The position numbers were made by a program, and so were the translations under genes. The notes beneath the pieces are model-generated. The model worked only from the letters and a program-made list of their open reading frames with translations. It was not told the origin of the DNA and made no database searches. From Hortaea werneckii (Eukaryota; Ascomycota; Dothideomycetes; Mycosphaerellales; Teratosphaeriaceae), in NCBI GenBank assembly GCA_037044905.1, contig JBAOKB010000024.1, positions 434,001 to 498,000 of the forward strand: DNA of 64,000 bases, in the 5' to 3' direction. Positions 10,701 through 23,224 of the stretch are shown here, piece after piece. Positions within the stretch are counted from its first letter, which is position 1. Each line of letters begins with the position of its first letter.

Positions 10701-13700
10701 AAGTATCGCGCATGCGTTCTTGCTTGTCAGGGTCATCGGCATGTTGCTTGTACGTGATGATCTCCTCCAGCTCGGCCAGCATCTGCACCCTGACAATGAC
10801 ACTGTAAGCACGAGTGTAAGACTCACCCAAAAGCGCGCTAAGCTCAGTGTCAAGTCCTTCTCTTGCTTTGCTAATGTGACCGTGAGCATCATCAAATTGG
10901 TTCCGGTGAATCGACAAGATCGCACCAAAGAAAGAGCGGTCAGGTGATGCCGGCTTCATGACGTTCAGGTAGGTGTCCATTACCTCCCACTGTCCCATAC
11001 CCCAAGCCGCAGCCGCTGCTAGAGGGCGCAATGGCTTTCCTGTGCTCAGGAGAAGCATTCAGCCACTTGTCCTGAGCAATAGTGGACAGCGTGTCCCATT
11101 CGCCAAGAGCATGCAAACAGCGCATTTTGCCCATAATGACCTCAAAGCCGGCATGTTCGCCTTCCTCTTTCTCACGCTTCTGATATGCCATGAGTGCTTC
11201 TTCCCATCGCTGCAGCTTCTCGAACCATGTCTCTTTCAGATCAACATCGCTGTATCCTTGTGCCTTGCGGAGAATACCAAAAGCAGCATCGGTTTGCTGG
11301 AGCTGATTGTTGATACTGATCAAAGCCTCGACAGCACTCGCGTTTTGCTCGGCATTGAACTCGAGTTCCTTGTAGTGAAGCGCCTTAGCGAAAGCATGAC
11401 ATTTCCCAGCGTACATACCCAACGTCCGAACATCGATGGGTAGGGCCTTGTCATCATGCTCCATGAACTCTGCCAAATTCAACAAGATCTGCAGGATTTC
11501 AGGAGGGATATTTGGTGATGTCAGGGCCTACTTCCAACGAGCGAACGAGCTCTTCTTGGTACTGATCGTACAGCTCAGTCCAGCAGCTGACAAAGGCGCT
11601 GTTGAATAAGCTTCGTGCCAGAGGCGTGTAAATACTAGCCAACGGCGTACAGGCACGCAAAGCTTGCTGTGGCGACTCCTTCAGAAGTTCGACGGAGAAA
11701 CGTCGCATCCATTCTATCCAGTCGTCTTTGGTTGATTTCTGACTGGCTTCCCAGGCGTTCTTTAAGATGCTGCTGATTGACGGCCAATTTCTTCGTAGCG
11801 ATCTCTGTAGGATACTGATCATCGTCCTCATCACCAAATCGCTCGTCAGGGCTCAAATCTTGCGGCAGTGGCTCGTTCCTCTTAAGTTTGTTGACAATGA
11901 GCGCATATGCCGTGTGATTGATCTTATGTTGAGCTAGAATCTTATCGATCGTCGGCACAAAGTGCAAATAATCAGGGCCGAGCTGGAAGACGAGTGCGCA
12001 GAGCGTTTCCATGGCTGCAAGTTTGAGGGTTTGATCTGAAGCCGTAAGCACTCTCGAAAGGGGATGAATGACTTTGGCCGCAAACTCGGATATGTTCACT
12101 TGTCTGCTCATGCGCCCAATCGTCTCGATGGCGGATCGGCGCACCTCCTTCGGCCTAGGTCGATCAATGTCGAACATGCGAACAATGACAGGTATGATAA
12201 GGTGCATGTACTCCTCGGCACTGGAGCCAAACACCAAGAACGCATGCAAAACTCTCTGGACATGCAGCTTTCCCTGCATCAGTCCTGGCGTCTGTGTCCA
12301 GGACGCCGAGCATGAGCGGCAACACATTCGCAAGGTAGATCTTGAATTCGCCCTCCAGACTCCGGGCAATGCTTTCGATTAGGCTAAGCATGGTCGCTTG
12401 TAGCCGTGTACTCGTGTACCAGTGTTCCGCTACCGCGTGCAAAATGATAGGCAGGTGCGGTCGAATGTGTTGACGCACAATCTTGACTAGCAGACTTAGC
12501 TGGTTGAAGTATCCTTCCAGTCTATCATCGCTCTGGGCTTCCTTGAGGACGCTGACTATTCCAGGCACCACAGTCGGCAAAAACGGTACACACTTCATTC
12601 CCATTGTCGCGTAAATGCTCATCACGGCTTCTACGGCAGATGAGTGATACTGCCGCAGCGTATCTTCCTTCAGCATCTGCATCAAAGTGTTGATCACCAC
12701 AGTGGGGTAGTATTCTTCATTGCTTGGCGTGATGCCCTTCATAATAAGCGTCACATCGCTTTCCGCCTCCGCTTCGGCACGCAGGTTGGACTCAGGCGAC
12801 TCCTCAATAACTTGCTGGTGCTTGTATGGATCAAGAGCACCAAGAATACCCATCAATCTGATGGTCTCCCGCCTAAGCTGGCCTTGCGGTTCGTTCTTGA
12901 CAATGTTGACAAGGATGTCGAGAAGCTGTGGGTGGTCGACGTAGGGCTCGATAACATAGCCGGCATTGGTGGCTAGCTGACCAAGGGTACAAAGGGCTGC
13001 TTCGCGTTTCTTGTCTGACGCCAAATCTTGCAGACTGCGAATGATGATACCCATGAGCTGATCAATGTATTTCATCATCTCATCACCTCCAACGGTTGCC
13101 AAGTCGCCGAGGGCCTTGAGAGTGGTAGCTGCGACATCCGCGTTGACATCTTCTGCTTTGGGCAGAAGCACCGTCACCATCGGATCAACATAAGGCTTGA
13201 TGAGCTTGCTACTTGCTCCGACCAAGTGGCTGATGAGTTGTGCCGATTCCCGCTTGTTGTTCGGGCTGTTACTGTATTCGATTTCCGTTAACAGCTGGAT
13301 CAGCACTTTGCGCAGCGACGGGAAGACGTAAGCTGGGTTTACAGAGGTCAGGCGACCAATGATGCCCATCGCGGCCTCTCGGATTGGGAACTTCTCATCG
13401 TTGAGCGCAAGGAAAAGAGTTCGCACATTCTCGGCTTTCGCGAGGTGACGGTCAAAGCGCGCGTCCAGAGACGCAAGAACTGTTTGGCGGATCTCAGCAT
13501 GTGGATCGGCAACTCCCACCGTAAGCAGCTTCTCTATCACGTCAGCCACGACCTGAATGGCATGGTGGCTTGTCTGATGCACAATTGGATCTTTAACGAA
13601 TAGTTGACAGCAAGTCAGAGCAGCGGCTTTCCTTATGTTGGGGTCGTCATCTTCAACATAACGTATGGCCACATCGCGAACAAATTCGTTGAGTACGTGG

Positions 13701-15171
13701 CCGCTGAAGTCAAACGACCCAAGGGTATGCAACGCGAGGGCAATTTCTTGCTCCTTGTGGTCCTGGTGTTGAGGATCTCTCTGATCGCGAACCTCTTTGG
13801 TGTAGATTGGCGGTAAGCCCTGGCCATGGGTAGGATGACCAAGTGTCTGAAACGGACGCCCGCAAAGTGTTCGACTGAGCAAGTCGAGAAGTTTCTCCTG
13901 GATTGTCGCTTTGACGGGTGGAATGTAGTGAGCCATGTCAACCAAGGCTTGTGTCAGTGCGTCCGACAATCCGCAAGCGAAGATTGGATCGAGTAGCGCC
14001 TCCATGTACTTGCTGAGAGTCTGGCCAACTGCTATCGAGATCATACTAATACACTCGAATATAGGCGCCTCGTCTGTATGCTTGCTACGATTCTTGACGG
14101 ACAGAGCTTCGCGTATGTGCAGTAGAATGGTGTCCAGATAAGGGGCGATTGATGAACCGACCGCATGGGCTATCTTTCCAATAGCCACGAATGCCATGTT
14201 CCTCTGCTTCGGATCCTTGAGCAATGTCTGTAGATGCTGCATAGACCTTGCAAGATAGTGGTGGCAGAACTCCTTCGGCGCATAACCCGCAAGAATTGGT
14301 ATTATCTCAACGACTGTCCTACGAATCGTTGGATCCCGATGGTCTCGATATTGTTGGAGGAGCACTTTCTCGCAAACCTCCTTATACCTTGTTCCGTGCA
14401 TGAACATGCCGCCTTGTACCAGGAGCTCTTTGTATGCCAGCAGCGAACCGTGTATGCACTCGACCGTCGCCCTCTTTAAGCCTTCTGGGCACTCTCAAAG
14501 ACGCGTGAGAGGCATGATTGTCTGGCCTGCGGATCACGCGCAGACAAGATCTTGAAAAGCTGACTCACGACTTCTGCAGAGGTCTCTCGAATGACGACCT
14601 TCTGGTCTCTCAGACCTTCCCAGATGTTGATCAAGATACCGGGAACGGCGTGGTATAACAATGTGCCATTGTGGCGAGCAAGCTCGCGCAGGATCAAGAC
14701 GGCGGCAAAGCGGCGATTCTCGTGGCGTTCGGAAGTCAGCCATTCGAGGGCATGCTTGACTTCTGCATCGACAAGTTCTGCTGTGAGAGCACCTCCGGGT
14801 GCGGCCAGTCTTCCCAAGCACTTGGCCGCAACGATCATGGCGCTGGTGTCATTGCCCTCCAAGGTCCTCTTCAGCATCATGTTAAACCTTGGTACCTTCC
14901 CCGCCGCCTCATCACCCTTGAAATCGATAAGCGCATTGAGGGCGTATAAGCCACCGGTACGCTCATGGGTATCTACGCCTCCTATCACCAATTGAGGTAT
15001 CCTTCGGTTGACCTCATCGTAGTAGCGAGTGAATTCAGGAGGAGGAAGCTCGCGAAATGCGAGTCCCACCTGCTCTGTGAGCCTCGAGGCTGCATTCTGT
15101 CGCGTCGTATCGCTGCGTGATCGGAGTTCGCTGAAGATGCTGTCAAGCGTGTCTCTGTAGGCGTGAGCCAT
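7799..15171 (-). CDS. TOR: TOR phosphatidylinositol-kinase-related protein kinase, frameshifted
   Basis: ATG at 15171 (MAHAYRDTLDSIFSELRSR). Domains in order: HEAT repeats (about 15100-11900), FAT, an FRB segment (WHEQWHEALEEASRLYFGDH, keeping the Ser contacted by FKBP12-rapamycin), the kinase (GHEDIRQDERVMQLFG, catalytic LGDRHPSNLMLD, VHIDFGDCF) and FATC. It is the nutrient-sensing kinase of TORC1/TORC2, controlling growth and autophagy. The FATC tail is split: ...NLCQHYIG ends at 7889, an intron runs 7888-7817 (72 nt, GTAAGT donor, CTAAC branch, TAG acceptor), and the last exon is only 18 nt, encoding WCSFW plus stop (7816-7799). One-base breaks lie near 14482, 12300, 11762, 11525, 11030 and 8108; reading across each restores family sequence. 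It is divergent from the SR140 gene. Confidence 0.92.
7817..7888 (-). other. Intron before the 18-nt terminal exon of TOR
   Basis: Read on the minus strand: donor GTAAGT directly after the codon for Gly of HYIG, branch-like GCTAACTTT, acceptor CTGTAG. The next 18 bases code TGG TGT TCC TTC TGG TAG, that is WCSFW and stop, the invariant end of FATC domains. Splicing is therefore needed to make an active kinase. Confidence 0.85.
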
Positions 15172-15564
15172 TTTGGAAGTGCCTGAAGACACTACGTAGC
15201 TGCCAGGTGTTTTGGTGTAGCCCTTTACTTGCGCATGTCTTCCTCAACGGCCTCTTCCATTCTCTTGCGGATCTCCCACCTTTCCACGCACGCCACTCGT
15301 TAGAACATGAGGTTGCTGCAGCTGTCAACAGCGCTGGGTAACGCTTCATCGAAGCCGGAGCCCAAGCCCCGCGCGTGACCTACCGTTCGCGCTAGCTCCG
15401 GGAGCGGGAGATCCGCAATGTTATTGCGGACCTTAATGACTAGCTCGCGGAGGTGTCTGGCGTTACTACTGGAGGACCATAAGCTCCATGTGCCTTAAGC
15501 GCATCTCGACTCACGTTAGACAAGCTCAAAGTGACAGTCATTTCAGCTGGCGCAAAATAGCGTC
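15172..15564. promoter_or_regulatory. Divergent promoter region TOR / SR140
   Basis: About 390 bp between the two start codons. It presumably holds both promoters. No specific motif was recognised with confidence. Confidence 0.35.
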
Positions 15565-18066
15565 ATGGCTGCAGAAGAAGGAGGTCAGGAGTTTCCTGAC
15601 GTTTCGCAGAAGCTGTCCGCGCCAAAGAAGATATCAGCGTTCGAGAAGGAAAGACAGGCGGCGGAAGCGAAGCGACTGAGGGCAGAGGAGGAGAATGCTG
15701 CTGCTCTGAGGGCATTTCAAGACTCTTTTGGAGACGAAGATGAAGATGGCCTGGCAGCAATCTCACGTGGCAGAGCACCGCCCACTGGCCCGCGAGGAGT
15801 CTTCGGTAGACCTGGTGGAGGAAATGCGATGCCCCCAGCGGGTCCAAAGAGCGGGCCTGGTAGCTTGGGTCCAATATCTGATGTACCGCCACCGCCAAGT
15901 CTGAAGCGGAAAAGGGCTTTGGATGAGATGCGTGAGGCACAAGAGGCTATGAAGGAGCAAAGCGCGATGGGCAGAGATGTTCGAATGACGGGCGGCTCGC
16001 AAATGCAGGAAGACGACGCTGAAGAAGCGCAGGATGACACTGAAGCTTCCATGCCCACTCTTCATCTGTCAAACCTGCCACCAGACAGCGACGTGTCAGA
16101 CGTGAGGGACCTGTTTATCGATAATCTAGGTCTGAAACCGAGAGCTGTTCAGATTCTGACGGGTCCAGGCATTGATTACAACCATCTGACGGTATCTGCG
16201 CTAGCTATGTTCGACCCTCAAATGAAGCCCCAAGAAATCGATTCAATCGTGTCAACATTAAAGGACAAATATATTGGCCGTGGCTACTCCCTTTCAATAT
16301 CTCGCCATCTTTCATCCGCTGCTGTGCACCCAGCCTAACTGCCATTGGCAAAACAGCTGCAAGCGAACCCTTTGGTGCTGGTAAAATCAGAGAGGTCAAT
16401 CGGCCATCTATGCGCGCTGCACCACCACCACCCCATTTCGCGCCACCTGAACACTTCGACAGTCAAGGGCTGGTGGATACCGGACGAACACAGTACCCGA
16501 GGCATGTGTGTTTGTCCAGCCTCCTAACGACATCGAGACCATGCGAGCTATCCACGCCTTAGCTGAGCGCCTTCTGTGCGAAGAAGATCCGCAAGATGCT
16601 CTGCGTCTAGAGGCACAACTTATGGCCTTGCCAGAAGTGCAGGAAGATGCGCGGTTCGCCTTCCTTTTCGATTCACAAAGCATTGCTGGAGTATACTATA
16701 GGTATCTACTCTGGGGACCTGATGGAGAGGACGATGACGCAGTTGAAAGCAAGCGACGAGCTCAGGGCTTCGATCGCGTGTATGACGACACCAATATCGA
16801 CTGGCAGCCACCATATGATCAAGTGCCTTTCCCCGACTTGACGAGTCTAGCAAATGTCGTTACGGATATGGACTACGTCTCAAGCGATGAGGAGAGTGAT
16901 GATGAAGCAGCCGAGCGTCGCTTCAATGATGGAAGGGAGGGCGAGGCGGCGCCTGCCGAGAAAGAGGGCAAACGGCATCTTCGCCCACTGAAGCGCGCCA
17001 GATTGGTACATCACCTTTCTCGCCTTCCAACGAATAATGCGAAGCTACGGAAAGGCGATGTGGCTCGCGTCACTAACTTTGCAATCAACCATGCCGGAGA
17101 AGGCGCAGAGGAGATTGTCGATCTCCTGCTCCTCAACGTCGAAAAGCCACTTGCCTATAGCCTAGCTGCTAGATACGAGGATTCCAATATGTCGCAAAAC
17201 TCTGAGGATGACTACGAGCCAGATGAGGAGCTCCCTGGGCTGGGTTCCGGCACGCCTCAGACGACGCAAGAAGGCAGACGAGACGACGACAGTTCAAACG
17301 CCAAACTCATCGGCCTCTATCTGATCTCGGACATTCTCTCCGCATCTTCGACCGCTGGGGCACGCAATGCGTGGAAGTACCGACAGCTGTTCGAGTCTGG
17401 ATTCAAGTCGCGGAAGACCTTCGAGCATCTTGGGCAAGCTTGATAGAGAACTTGCGTGGGGTCGAATGAAAGCGGAGCAATGGAAACGAAAGATTGGTGT
17501 GGTCTTCGGCATCTGGGAAGGTTGGAGTGTATTCAGTAGCGACGTTCACGAAGAGCTCAAGAAGAGTTTCTTTGAACCGCCAATGTCGGAGGCAGAGCAG
17601 GCCGCTGAGCAAGCAGCAAAGGAGAGCGAGGAGAAAAAGCTCGCAGAAGAGAAGTGGAAAGGCAGGTTCAAGAGGAGTCGAGCAGACTGATAGCCCCAGC
17701 GCTGCAACATCTCCGGCTAACGCGAGCACGCCAATCGCAACTGCAGATGAAAATATGGACGGCGCACCAATTGAGGAGGAGCTTGATGGAGAGCCTATAA
17801 GCGAAGACCTAGATGGGGAAGCATTGGAAGAAGGTCTCGATGGTGCTGCAATGGAAGATGTGGATGGGGTGCCAATGATTGTTGATGACGCCGATAATGC
17901 ACCTATGGATACTGAAGTCGCCGCACAAGACAAGACAAAGGAAGCTGGTCTTCCAAAAGTCGGGTTTCCAACTGCAAATAGCAAGCCAGCAAGCGCTCCA
18001 AAGCCAACCGGGCCTAAGAGACGGATGCGTGCTGAGGACATGTTTGCTGACAGCGATGAGGAATAA
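15565..18066 (+). CDS. U2 snRNP-associated SR140/U2SURP-like splicing factor, frameshifted
   Basis: ATG at 15565, stop 18064-18066. N-terminus KKISAFEKERQAAEAKRLRA is typical of SR140. Next come an RRM (TLHLSNLPPDSDVSDVRDLF ... YSLSISRHLS), a linker PPPPHFAPPEHF, a SURP module (about 16520-16720; RFAFLFDSQSIAGVYYRYLL), and a CID (RARLVHHLSRLPTNNAKLRK through AWGRMKAEQWKRKIGVVFGI), then an acidic tail ending RRMRAEDMFADSDEE. The family associates with the U2 snRNP in the nucleus, and the CID may contact the Pol II tail. Indels near 16335, 16505, 17430 (GG read as GGG) and 17675 are needed. Domain order and length agree with the family. Confidence 0.85.
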
Positions 18067-19095
18067 TGATGATAGTACGGCAGTCTCGCAGTATCAATTG
18101 CAAACGAGGCACTTGACGACGCTGCTTCTGCCACAAAGTTCACTTCCTTGGGCATTATTGCACATTCCTACCTGGATCCTGCATTAGTATCACCAGACCA
18201 GAATGAGCACGAAATTTTGCCGCTTTGAATGTAAATGTGATTGTTTGTCTAGCCTGCTTGCGGACCCGGGCTATAAATGAAACCCCTCATCATGACACAT
18301 GGAAAGTCGCCCAGCGTCGCCAGCAAAGCCGAGACAACAGCGGGCACGGCTAACCGGCTTCCTCATCGGCCATGCCATGTGCGTTTCAGCTGCTGGGCGG
18401 ACGCCATGGCTTCTCGAATCTTTCAACCACACAATGCATCACAACTTTAGGGCCTTCTACGTCCGTCACATGTAAAGCATCCATCTGCAACCAAGTCTGC
18501 CGTGCGTGATCCAAGCCAAAAGTGACGATACACCGCACAATTGCGAAGACGTGCCAGCTTTGTAGTTGCCGTGTTACCCGCGCACATCAGCAATCCGCTC
18601 GGGCCGAGAGAAGGGCTTTTGCCAAGAAGTTGGAGATGCCGCGAGCTTGTGGGAAGTTTTACATCCAATGACTTGCATTACGCCCACTTGATGCAACCAG
18701 TAAGGTTCCCTAGAGCCTCCTGACAGAGAAACAGAGTTGCTAGCGAAGCTTTTCGCTCACACGGACCTGCGGCAATCGCAACGATTGTACGCTAGGCGAT
18801 CGTCATTGCACCGGTCTACCCGCAAACCGTTCCCCCAGTAGTCCCTTTGCACCGCTACACCTCGCAGCAGCTTCCCGTCCTCTTCTCACTGCTACGTTCC
18901 CCAAGGCTACAGATTACATGGAGCTGCTGCTTGGCAGGCACTGTGTGTGGAGACGACGCGGCAGGTGGAAACAGTGAACGCCTGCGAGGCCTGACTGTAA
19001 TCTACGCGGACCGCTCCTTCCCCTTCGAGGTCCCGAGGAACCGACAGGCACGACTTGCTTTCTCCACCTGATTTGTCGGGGGGAGGGCAAGGACA
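18067..19095. other. Intergenic spacer SR140 / TDT transporter
   Basis: About 1 kb. It contains the SR140 3' end and the promoter and 5' leader of the transporter gene. Short open frames on both strands show no family signal. No repeat or RNA gene is recognised. Confidence 0.45.
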
Positions 19096-21114
19096 ATGGC
19101 TATCGGCAACTATCATGGAGGAGAAGCTTCACGTCAGTCGTCTCCATTTACACTCTTCGGGCAGCGGAGCGTGATTTTCGGGAGTTACATGGTACTGACA
19201 TATCTATTGCAGGAAATGCTCTGCAGCCCGCTGATAACGCAGAGTCTCGCCGCCGCAGCAGCAGCGCTAATAACATGCATTTGTCGCCGCCTGCCTCATG
19301 GAATCCGCTGAGATCACGGCCAGGATCTGGAAGTCGTCAGAACAGTTACCAGAAGGAGAGAGGGAGTAGTCAGGATGATCACCACATTAAGAAGATGGTC
19401 AAGAAGCACCATCATGTTCCCATCCCGCATATTCACCACTTGCGATTCAAGGAGAGGATTCGCCACTTTACCTGGACGTGGTTCACCATGACTGTAAGCC
19501 ATCGCGTCTGCGCACTCGCTTTGATTAACAACAAAAAGTACAACGACTGACATGTTGCTTCCTCAGATGGCCACGGGCGGTGTGGCAAATGTTATCTACT
19601 CCGTCCCCTACCGGTTCAATGGTCTCTACACCATCGGCTGCATCTTCTTCATCCTCAACCTGGTCCTCTTCGTCTTCAACGTGGTCATGATCTGCTGCCG
19701 ATTCCGCTACTACCCCTCGACCTTCCTGGCCTCGATCTTACATCCGACTGAAAGCCTCTTCGTCCCCGCCTGGCTGATCTCCGTCGGCACCATCCTTATC
19801 ACGATCACCGAGTACGGCACATCCGACGGCAAGACGGGCCCGTGGCTGTTCCAAACCATGCGGATATTTTCTGGATCTACAGCGGCCTGGCAGTTCTCTT
19901 TAGTTGCGGGATCTACCTGGTCATGTGGAGCACGCAGACTTTCACCATCCACCAAATGACCCCGGTCTGGATCTTCCCCGCCTACCCTCTGCTAGTAATC
20001 GGACCTCATGCCGGTATCCTGGCGAGCAAATTGCACGGGGTTGCCGCGCTGGATATCATTATCGGGGGGTTTGTGTTTCAGGGTATCGGGTTTATGGTCT
20101 CGCTTATGATCTATGCGGCCTTTATCTATCGACTGATGACCCAGAAACTTCCCCAGGAGAGCTTAAGACCTGGTATGTTTATTAGCATCGGTCCGTCGGG
20201 CTTCACCATCTCTGCGGTTGTCACGATGGGTCAGAATATGCCACGTGTGGTCCCGGCCAACTTCATGGCTCCGGGAATGGGTGAGCTTGCGGGGAAGGTA
20301 TCTCTAATCACTGCGAACTGGATGGGCTTATGGCTGTGGGGTCTGGCGATCTGGTTCTTCCTTGTCTCGGTCGGCGCGCACTGGTCAACTGTGCGACACG
20401 GCCGTGGCAAGTTCGCCATGACATTCTACTCCTACATCTTCCCCAACACAGGTACGTTCCTGCTTCCCCTTTGACCAACCTCGATCCCTTCGCTCTGTCT
20501 GCCACCGACTAACACTATTCCCACCAGCCTTAACCTCAGCCACCTTCTCCATCGCCAAAGCCTTCGACTGCAGACCTATCCGGATCCTCGGCTGCGTCAT
20601 GACGATCCTGCTCGTCATCGCCTGGATGGCCATCTTCATCATGATGATCCGCGCCGTCATCGTCAAGGACATCCTGTGGCCGCAGAAGCAAGAGGACCGC
20701 GCCGAAGGCGGCTGGAAGATCCACCCGGAAGAGAAGTCCGTCTGCGATCCGAGGCGGTGTAGTAGCGATTCGCCCGACGGCCGCAGCGACGATGGCCAGA
20801 ACAGCGGGCCTTCGTCGTGCCTCCCAGAACGAAAGCGATGGGACGTCGGATGACCGCCAGCATCAGGACAAGGAGTGGAATGGGAGTGGTTTGGGCGGCC
20901 GGCAGGACATAGTCATCAGCCTGGAGCAGCCGTGTTCGTGGACGAACATAACCACCACCCGAGGTTCAGGTTGCCGAGCGATTCGCGCGACGAAACGGCC
21001 GCGGATAGGTTTGTGGATGAGGTTATGAGGGGGAATATCAGTGAAGAGGAAGGGGAAGAGGAATTGCCTAAGGGGCGTTCGGATCGGAGGAGGGAAGTCC
21101 ATGATATGGTCTAG
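19096..21114 (+). CDS. TDT/SLAC1-type C4-dicarboxylate or sulfite transporter
   Basis: Four exons: 19096-19132 (only 37 nt), 19213-19493, 19567-20451 and 20528 onward, with introns of 80, 73 and 76 nt. The protein starts MAIGNYHGGEASR and has a His-rich cytosolic N-terminus. The transport domain begins RIRHFTWTWFTMTMATGGVA, a signature of the Mae1/Ssu1 (tellurite-resistance/dicarboxylate) family, and about ten hydrophobic segments follow (SVGTILITITEYGTSDG, GPSGFTISAVVTMGQNMP). It is a plasma-membrane exporter or importer of malate or sulfite; I cannot tell which. A one-base loss near 19853 breaks exon 3. The nominal frame stops at 20853, but two more indels (about 20800 and 20900) would extend a hydrophilic tail to 21114, ending RSDRRREVHDMV; that end is uncertain. 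Confidence 0.8.
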
Positions 21115-21536
21115 CCACTGTCAAGTGGTTGTGAGGGGAAGGGCAATATTTCTTTTCTTTTCTTTTTTTTTTTTTTCCTCTCCATCATCGGAGCACTGAT
21201 TGATAGCGTTCAAGCGACGACGAAGGGAAAACATCTCATGAACATTGATTGCGCGGGATAGCATTTCAACAGCTAGAATTTCACCCTTTCTTTATGACCC
21301 ATTATCAATTCTACGTTCCCAAAGAGCAATGGGGTTTTACCTCTTAAGGTATTCTCACGGCACAGCAAAAAAAAAAAAAGAATCGTGCATTGTCCGATGG
21401 CTACTAAATACCTCCTGACAACGACGTGCGAGCTGACACACCAGGACACACACCTCCGACGGCCATAAATGCCGTCTCCCCACCCCCCCGCAAACATTGA
21501 ACCGTCCGCCGCGGAGGAGAAGGGAACGGAAGTCTA
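21115..21536. other. Spacer with T-rich tract
   Basis: 3' region of the transporter gene. It contains a long pyrimidine tract (about 21150-21180, mostly T) and a second A run near 21366-21379. No gene. Confidence 0.4.
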
Positions 21537-21911
21537 TTAGTCCCTTATAGACCTCTTGGAAGCCAAGCCCGCTTGCTTGGTATCTGCCGTCATTGGTTTT
21601 ATTTCTGGGGTATATGCGTCCAAGACGGTTTTTGGGGGGAGTCTGGGGCTGCTGCAGCTGCTCTTGCGATCCCTTGACGCTCTTTGTGTCATTTGTTGTA
21701 CTTCATCCTTATTATGGAATCTTTGACCACTTGTTCGGTTGAACGGCAGGATCCGCTGAGCAGTGTGGGGGTGGTGTTGGAACGTGGAGGAGGAGGAGGA
21801 GGAGGAGGTTGTGGTGGTTTCCTCACGGTGCTGCGCCGGCTTCTGTGATGGTGTGCTGGGATTATGGTGATGTGCTGGCCGGATCCTTTTCTTTTCGCTC
21901 ATCCGAGGCAT
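21537..21911 (-). CDS. Hypothetical 124-residue basic, Ser-rich protein
   Basis: ATG at 21911 (MPRMSEKKRIRPAHHHNPST), stop at 21537. The sequence is hydrophilic with a Ser run and many Lys, Arg and Pro. No family is recognised, and there is no signal peptide or membrane segment. It has no visible intron. It could be a genuine small protein, a terminal exon, or chance. It lies between the transporter 3' end and the CCDC174-like gene. Confidence 0.3.
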   Translation of the reverse strand: MPRMSEKKRIRPAHHHNPSTPSQKPAQHREETTTTSSSSSSSTFQHHPHTAQRILPFNRTSGQRFHNKDEVQQMTQRASRDRKSSCSSPRLPPKTVLDAYTPEIKPMTADTKQAGLASKRSIRD

Positions 21912-22016
21912 GGCCGAGACGAAGCATCTGCGAGAATGAGGTTCCCGTGCGGAAGGGACTTTACGGCCGGAGATTGCTTGTACATGAAGATAGCCGCTAC
22001 TAGGTTGGAGCGAGGA

Positions 22017-22058
22017 GGCAAGTAGTGCTGTCTCTTAGGCAAGTAGTGCTGTCTCTTA
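22017..22058. repeat. Perfect 21-bp tandem duplication
   Basis: The unit GGCAAGTAGTGCTGTCTCTT plus A occurs twice back to back (22017-22037 and 22038-22058). On the minus strand it would encode a duplicated KRQHYLP, but no gene is supported there. It is likely a slippage or recent duplication event. Confidence 0.8.
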
Positions 22059-22197
22059 CGCTGCAACTGCAAAAGAAAGCCAAAGCTTCCTCTTCCCGAG
22101 GCAACGTGGTAAGACTCACCAATCACGTCTCATCATCGTCCTTCTCCTGCCTCACAGCGTCCTGGATCCGCCCCATCATTATCCTCACCACCACCTC

Positions 22198-23224
22198 TCA
22201 CCCACCACCCCACCCCTCGCCTGCACCCTGACCACCCTCACCCTTCCGCTTCCCCCTCCTCAACCCAATCTCCCGCCTCCTCTCCTCCAACCTCCTCTGC
22301 CTCTCCCCCACCATCACCCCCTCCCCTCTCCCCACGCACCCGTTCCGTCTCCGCCCTCTCCCTCTCCAACCCCTGCATCTGCCTTCTCCGCTCTTCACTA
22401 TCCGCACTAAACTGGAAGAACCCGGTCCCCTTGGTCCGGATCTCACGGGCGGAATCGAAGTGCGTTTCCGGGGGCGGGGTGAGGGAGGTATCGCGTTTGC
22501 GGGCGAGGTTGTCCATGTGGGTTAGTGGGGTTCGTCGGGGGAGAAGGCCTGGTGCTGGATGGTGTCGCCGTGGATCAGGGATGCAGGGGCGGAGGGCCGG
22601 GCGGTGAAGCGGTCGGCGGTTGAGGTGGGCGGAGGCTTGGAAGCGTTTGGTGGTTTCGGCGCGGGAGGCGGCGGTGCGTGTGCCGGTGCGTGTGCGGCCG
22701 AATTCGTCGATGTATTCGACTTGCTCTTCCTGCCTGTCTTGCGGTTGGTTGTCGAGGTCGTCGTCCTCATCGTCGTCTTGTTCGGAGTCTTCTTCGTCCG
22801 GGCGGCGATCGGTCCATTTCTTGTCGAAGTCGACGGCGTATTTCTCGTCCACGTCCTCCACGTCCCCTCGCTTCATCGCGGCGTATAGTCGCGCCTTCTC
22901 CTCCATCTTGCGCTTGCTGCGCTCCCATGTGTTGCTGTCCAGCGCATCGCTTTGCGTGCTGTGCTTCTGTTCAAAGGCCGGGGTATCTTCCAAGTCCCGT
23001 TTCGCGCGTTTGGCGGTATTGCGGTTGTGGGTGCTGAAGATGTCTTCCTTCTTCGGCTTGGATCGAGATGCGGCGGGTTTAGGATTCGACTTTGCGTCGG
23101 AGTTGTTGATCAAGGAGCTGAGCTGGGACGTGAAGGATAGGGTCGTTGAGGAGGATATCTCTTTGCCGCCTGCAAGCTTTCGCGGTTTCTGCTCGCCATA
23201 GAGCGATGCGTCTTTGGAGGACAT
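22198..23224 (-). CDS. CCDC174-like (DUF4078) nuclear protein, frameshifted
   Basis: ATG at 23224 (MSSKDASLYGEQKPRKLAGG); the best stop is at 22198-22200. Recognisable parts: KRKMEEKARLYAAMKRGDVE, an acidic run, VEYIDEFGRTRTGTR (the hallmark motif of CCDC174/DUF4078), LTHMDNLARKRDTSLTPPP, TKGTGFFQFSADSEERRRQM and a Glu/Arg-rich coiled coil. Animal CCDC174 is linked to the exon-junction complex; fungal function is unknown. Two compensating indels (near 22620 and 22525) are needed to read RFTARPSAPASLIHGDTIQH, and a third near 22330 restores the coiled-coil end (ERQRRLEERRREIGLRRGKR). Without the third, the frame stops at 22238. Divergent from HOM6. Confidence 0.7.

Noticed and set aside
7799..15171. 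TOR as several separate small genes
   Set aside because: The fragments are consecutive parts of one TOR protein with one-base joins and no starts, stops or promoters between them.
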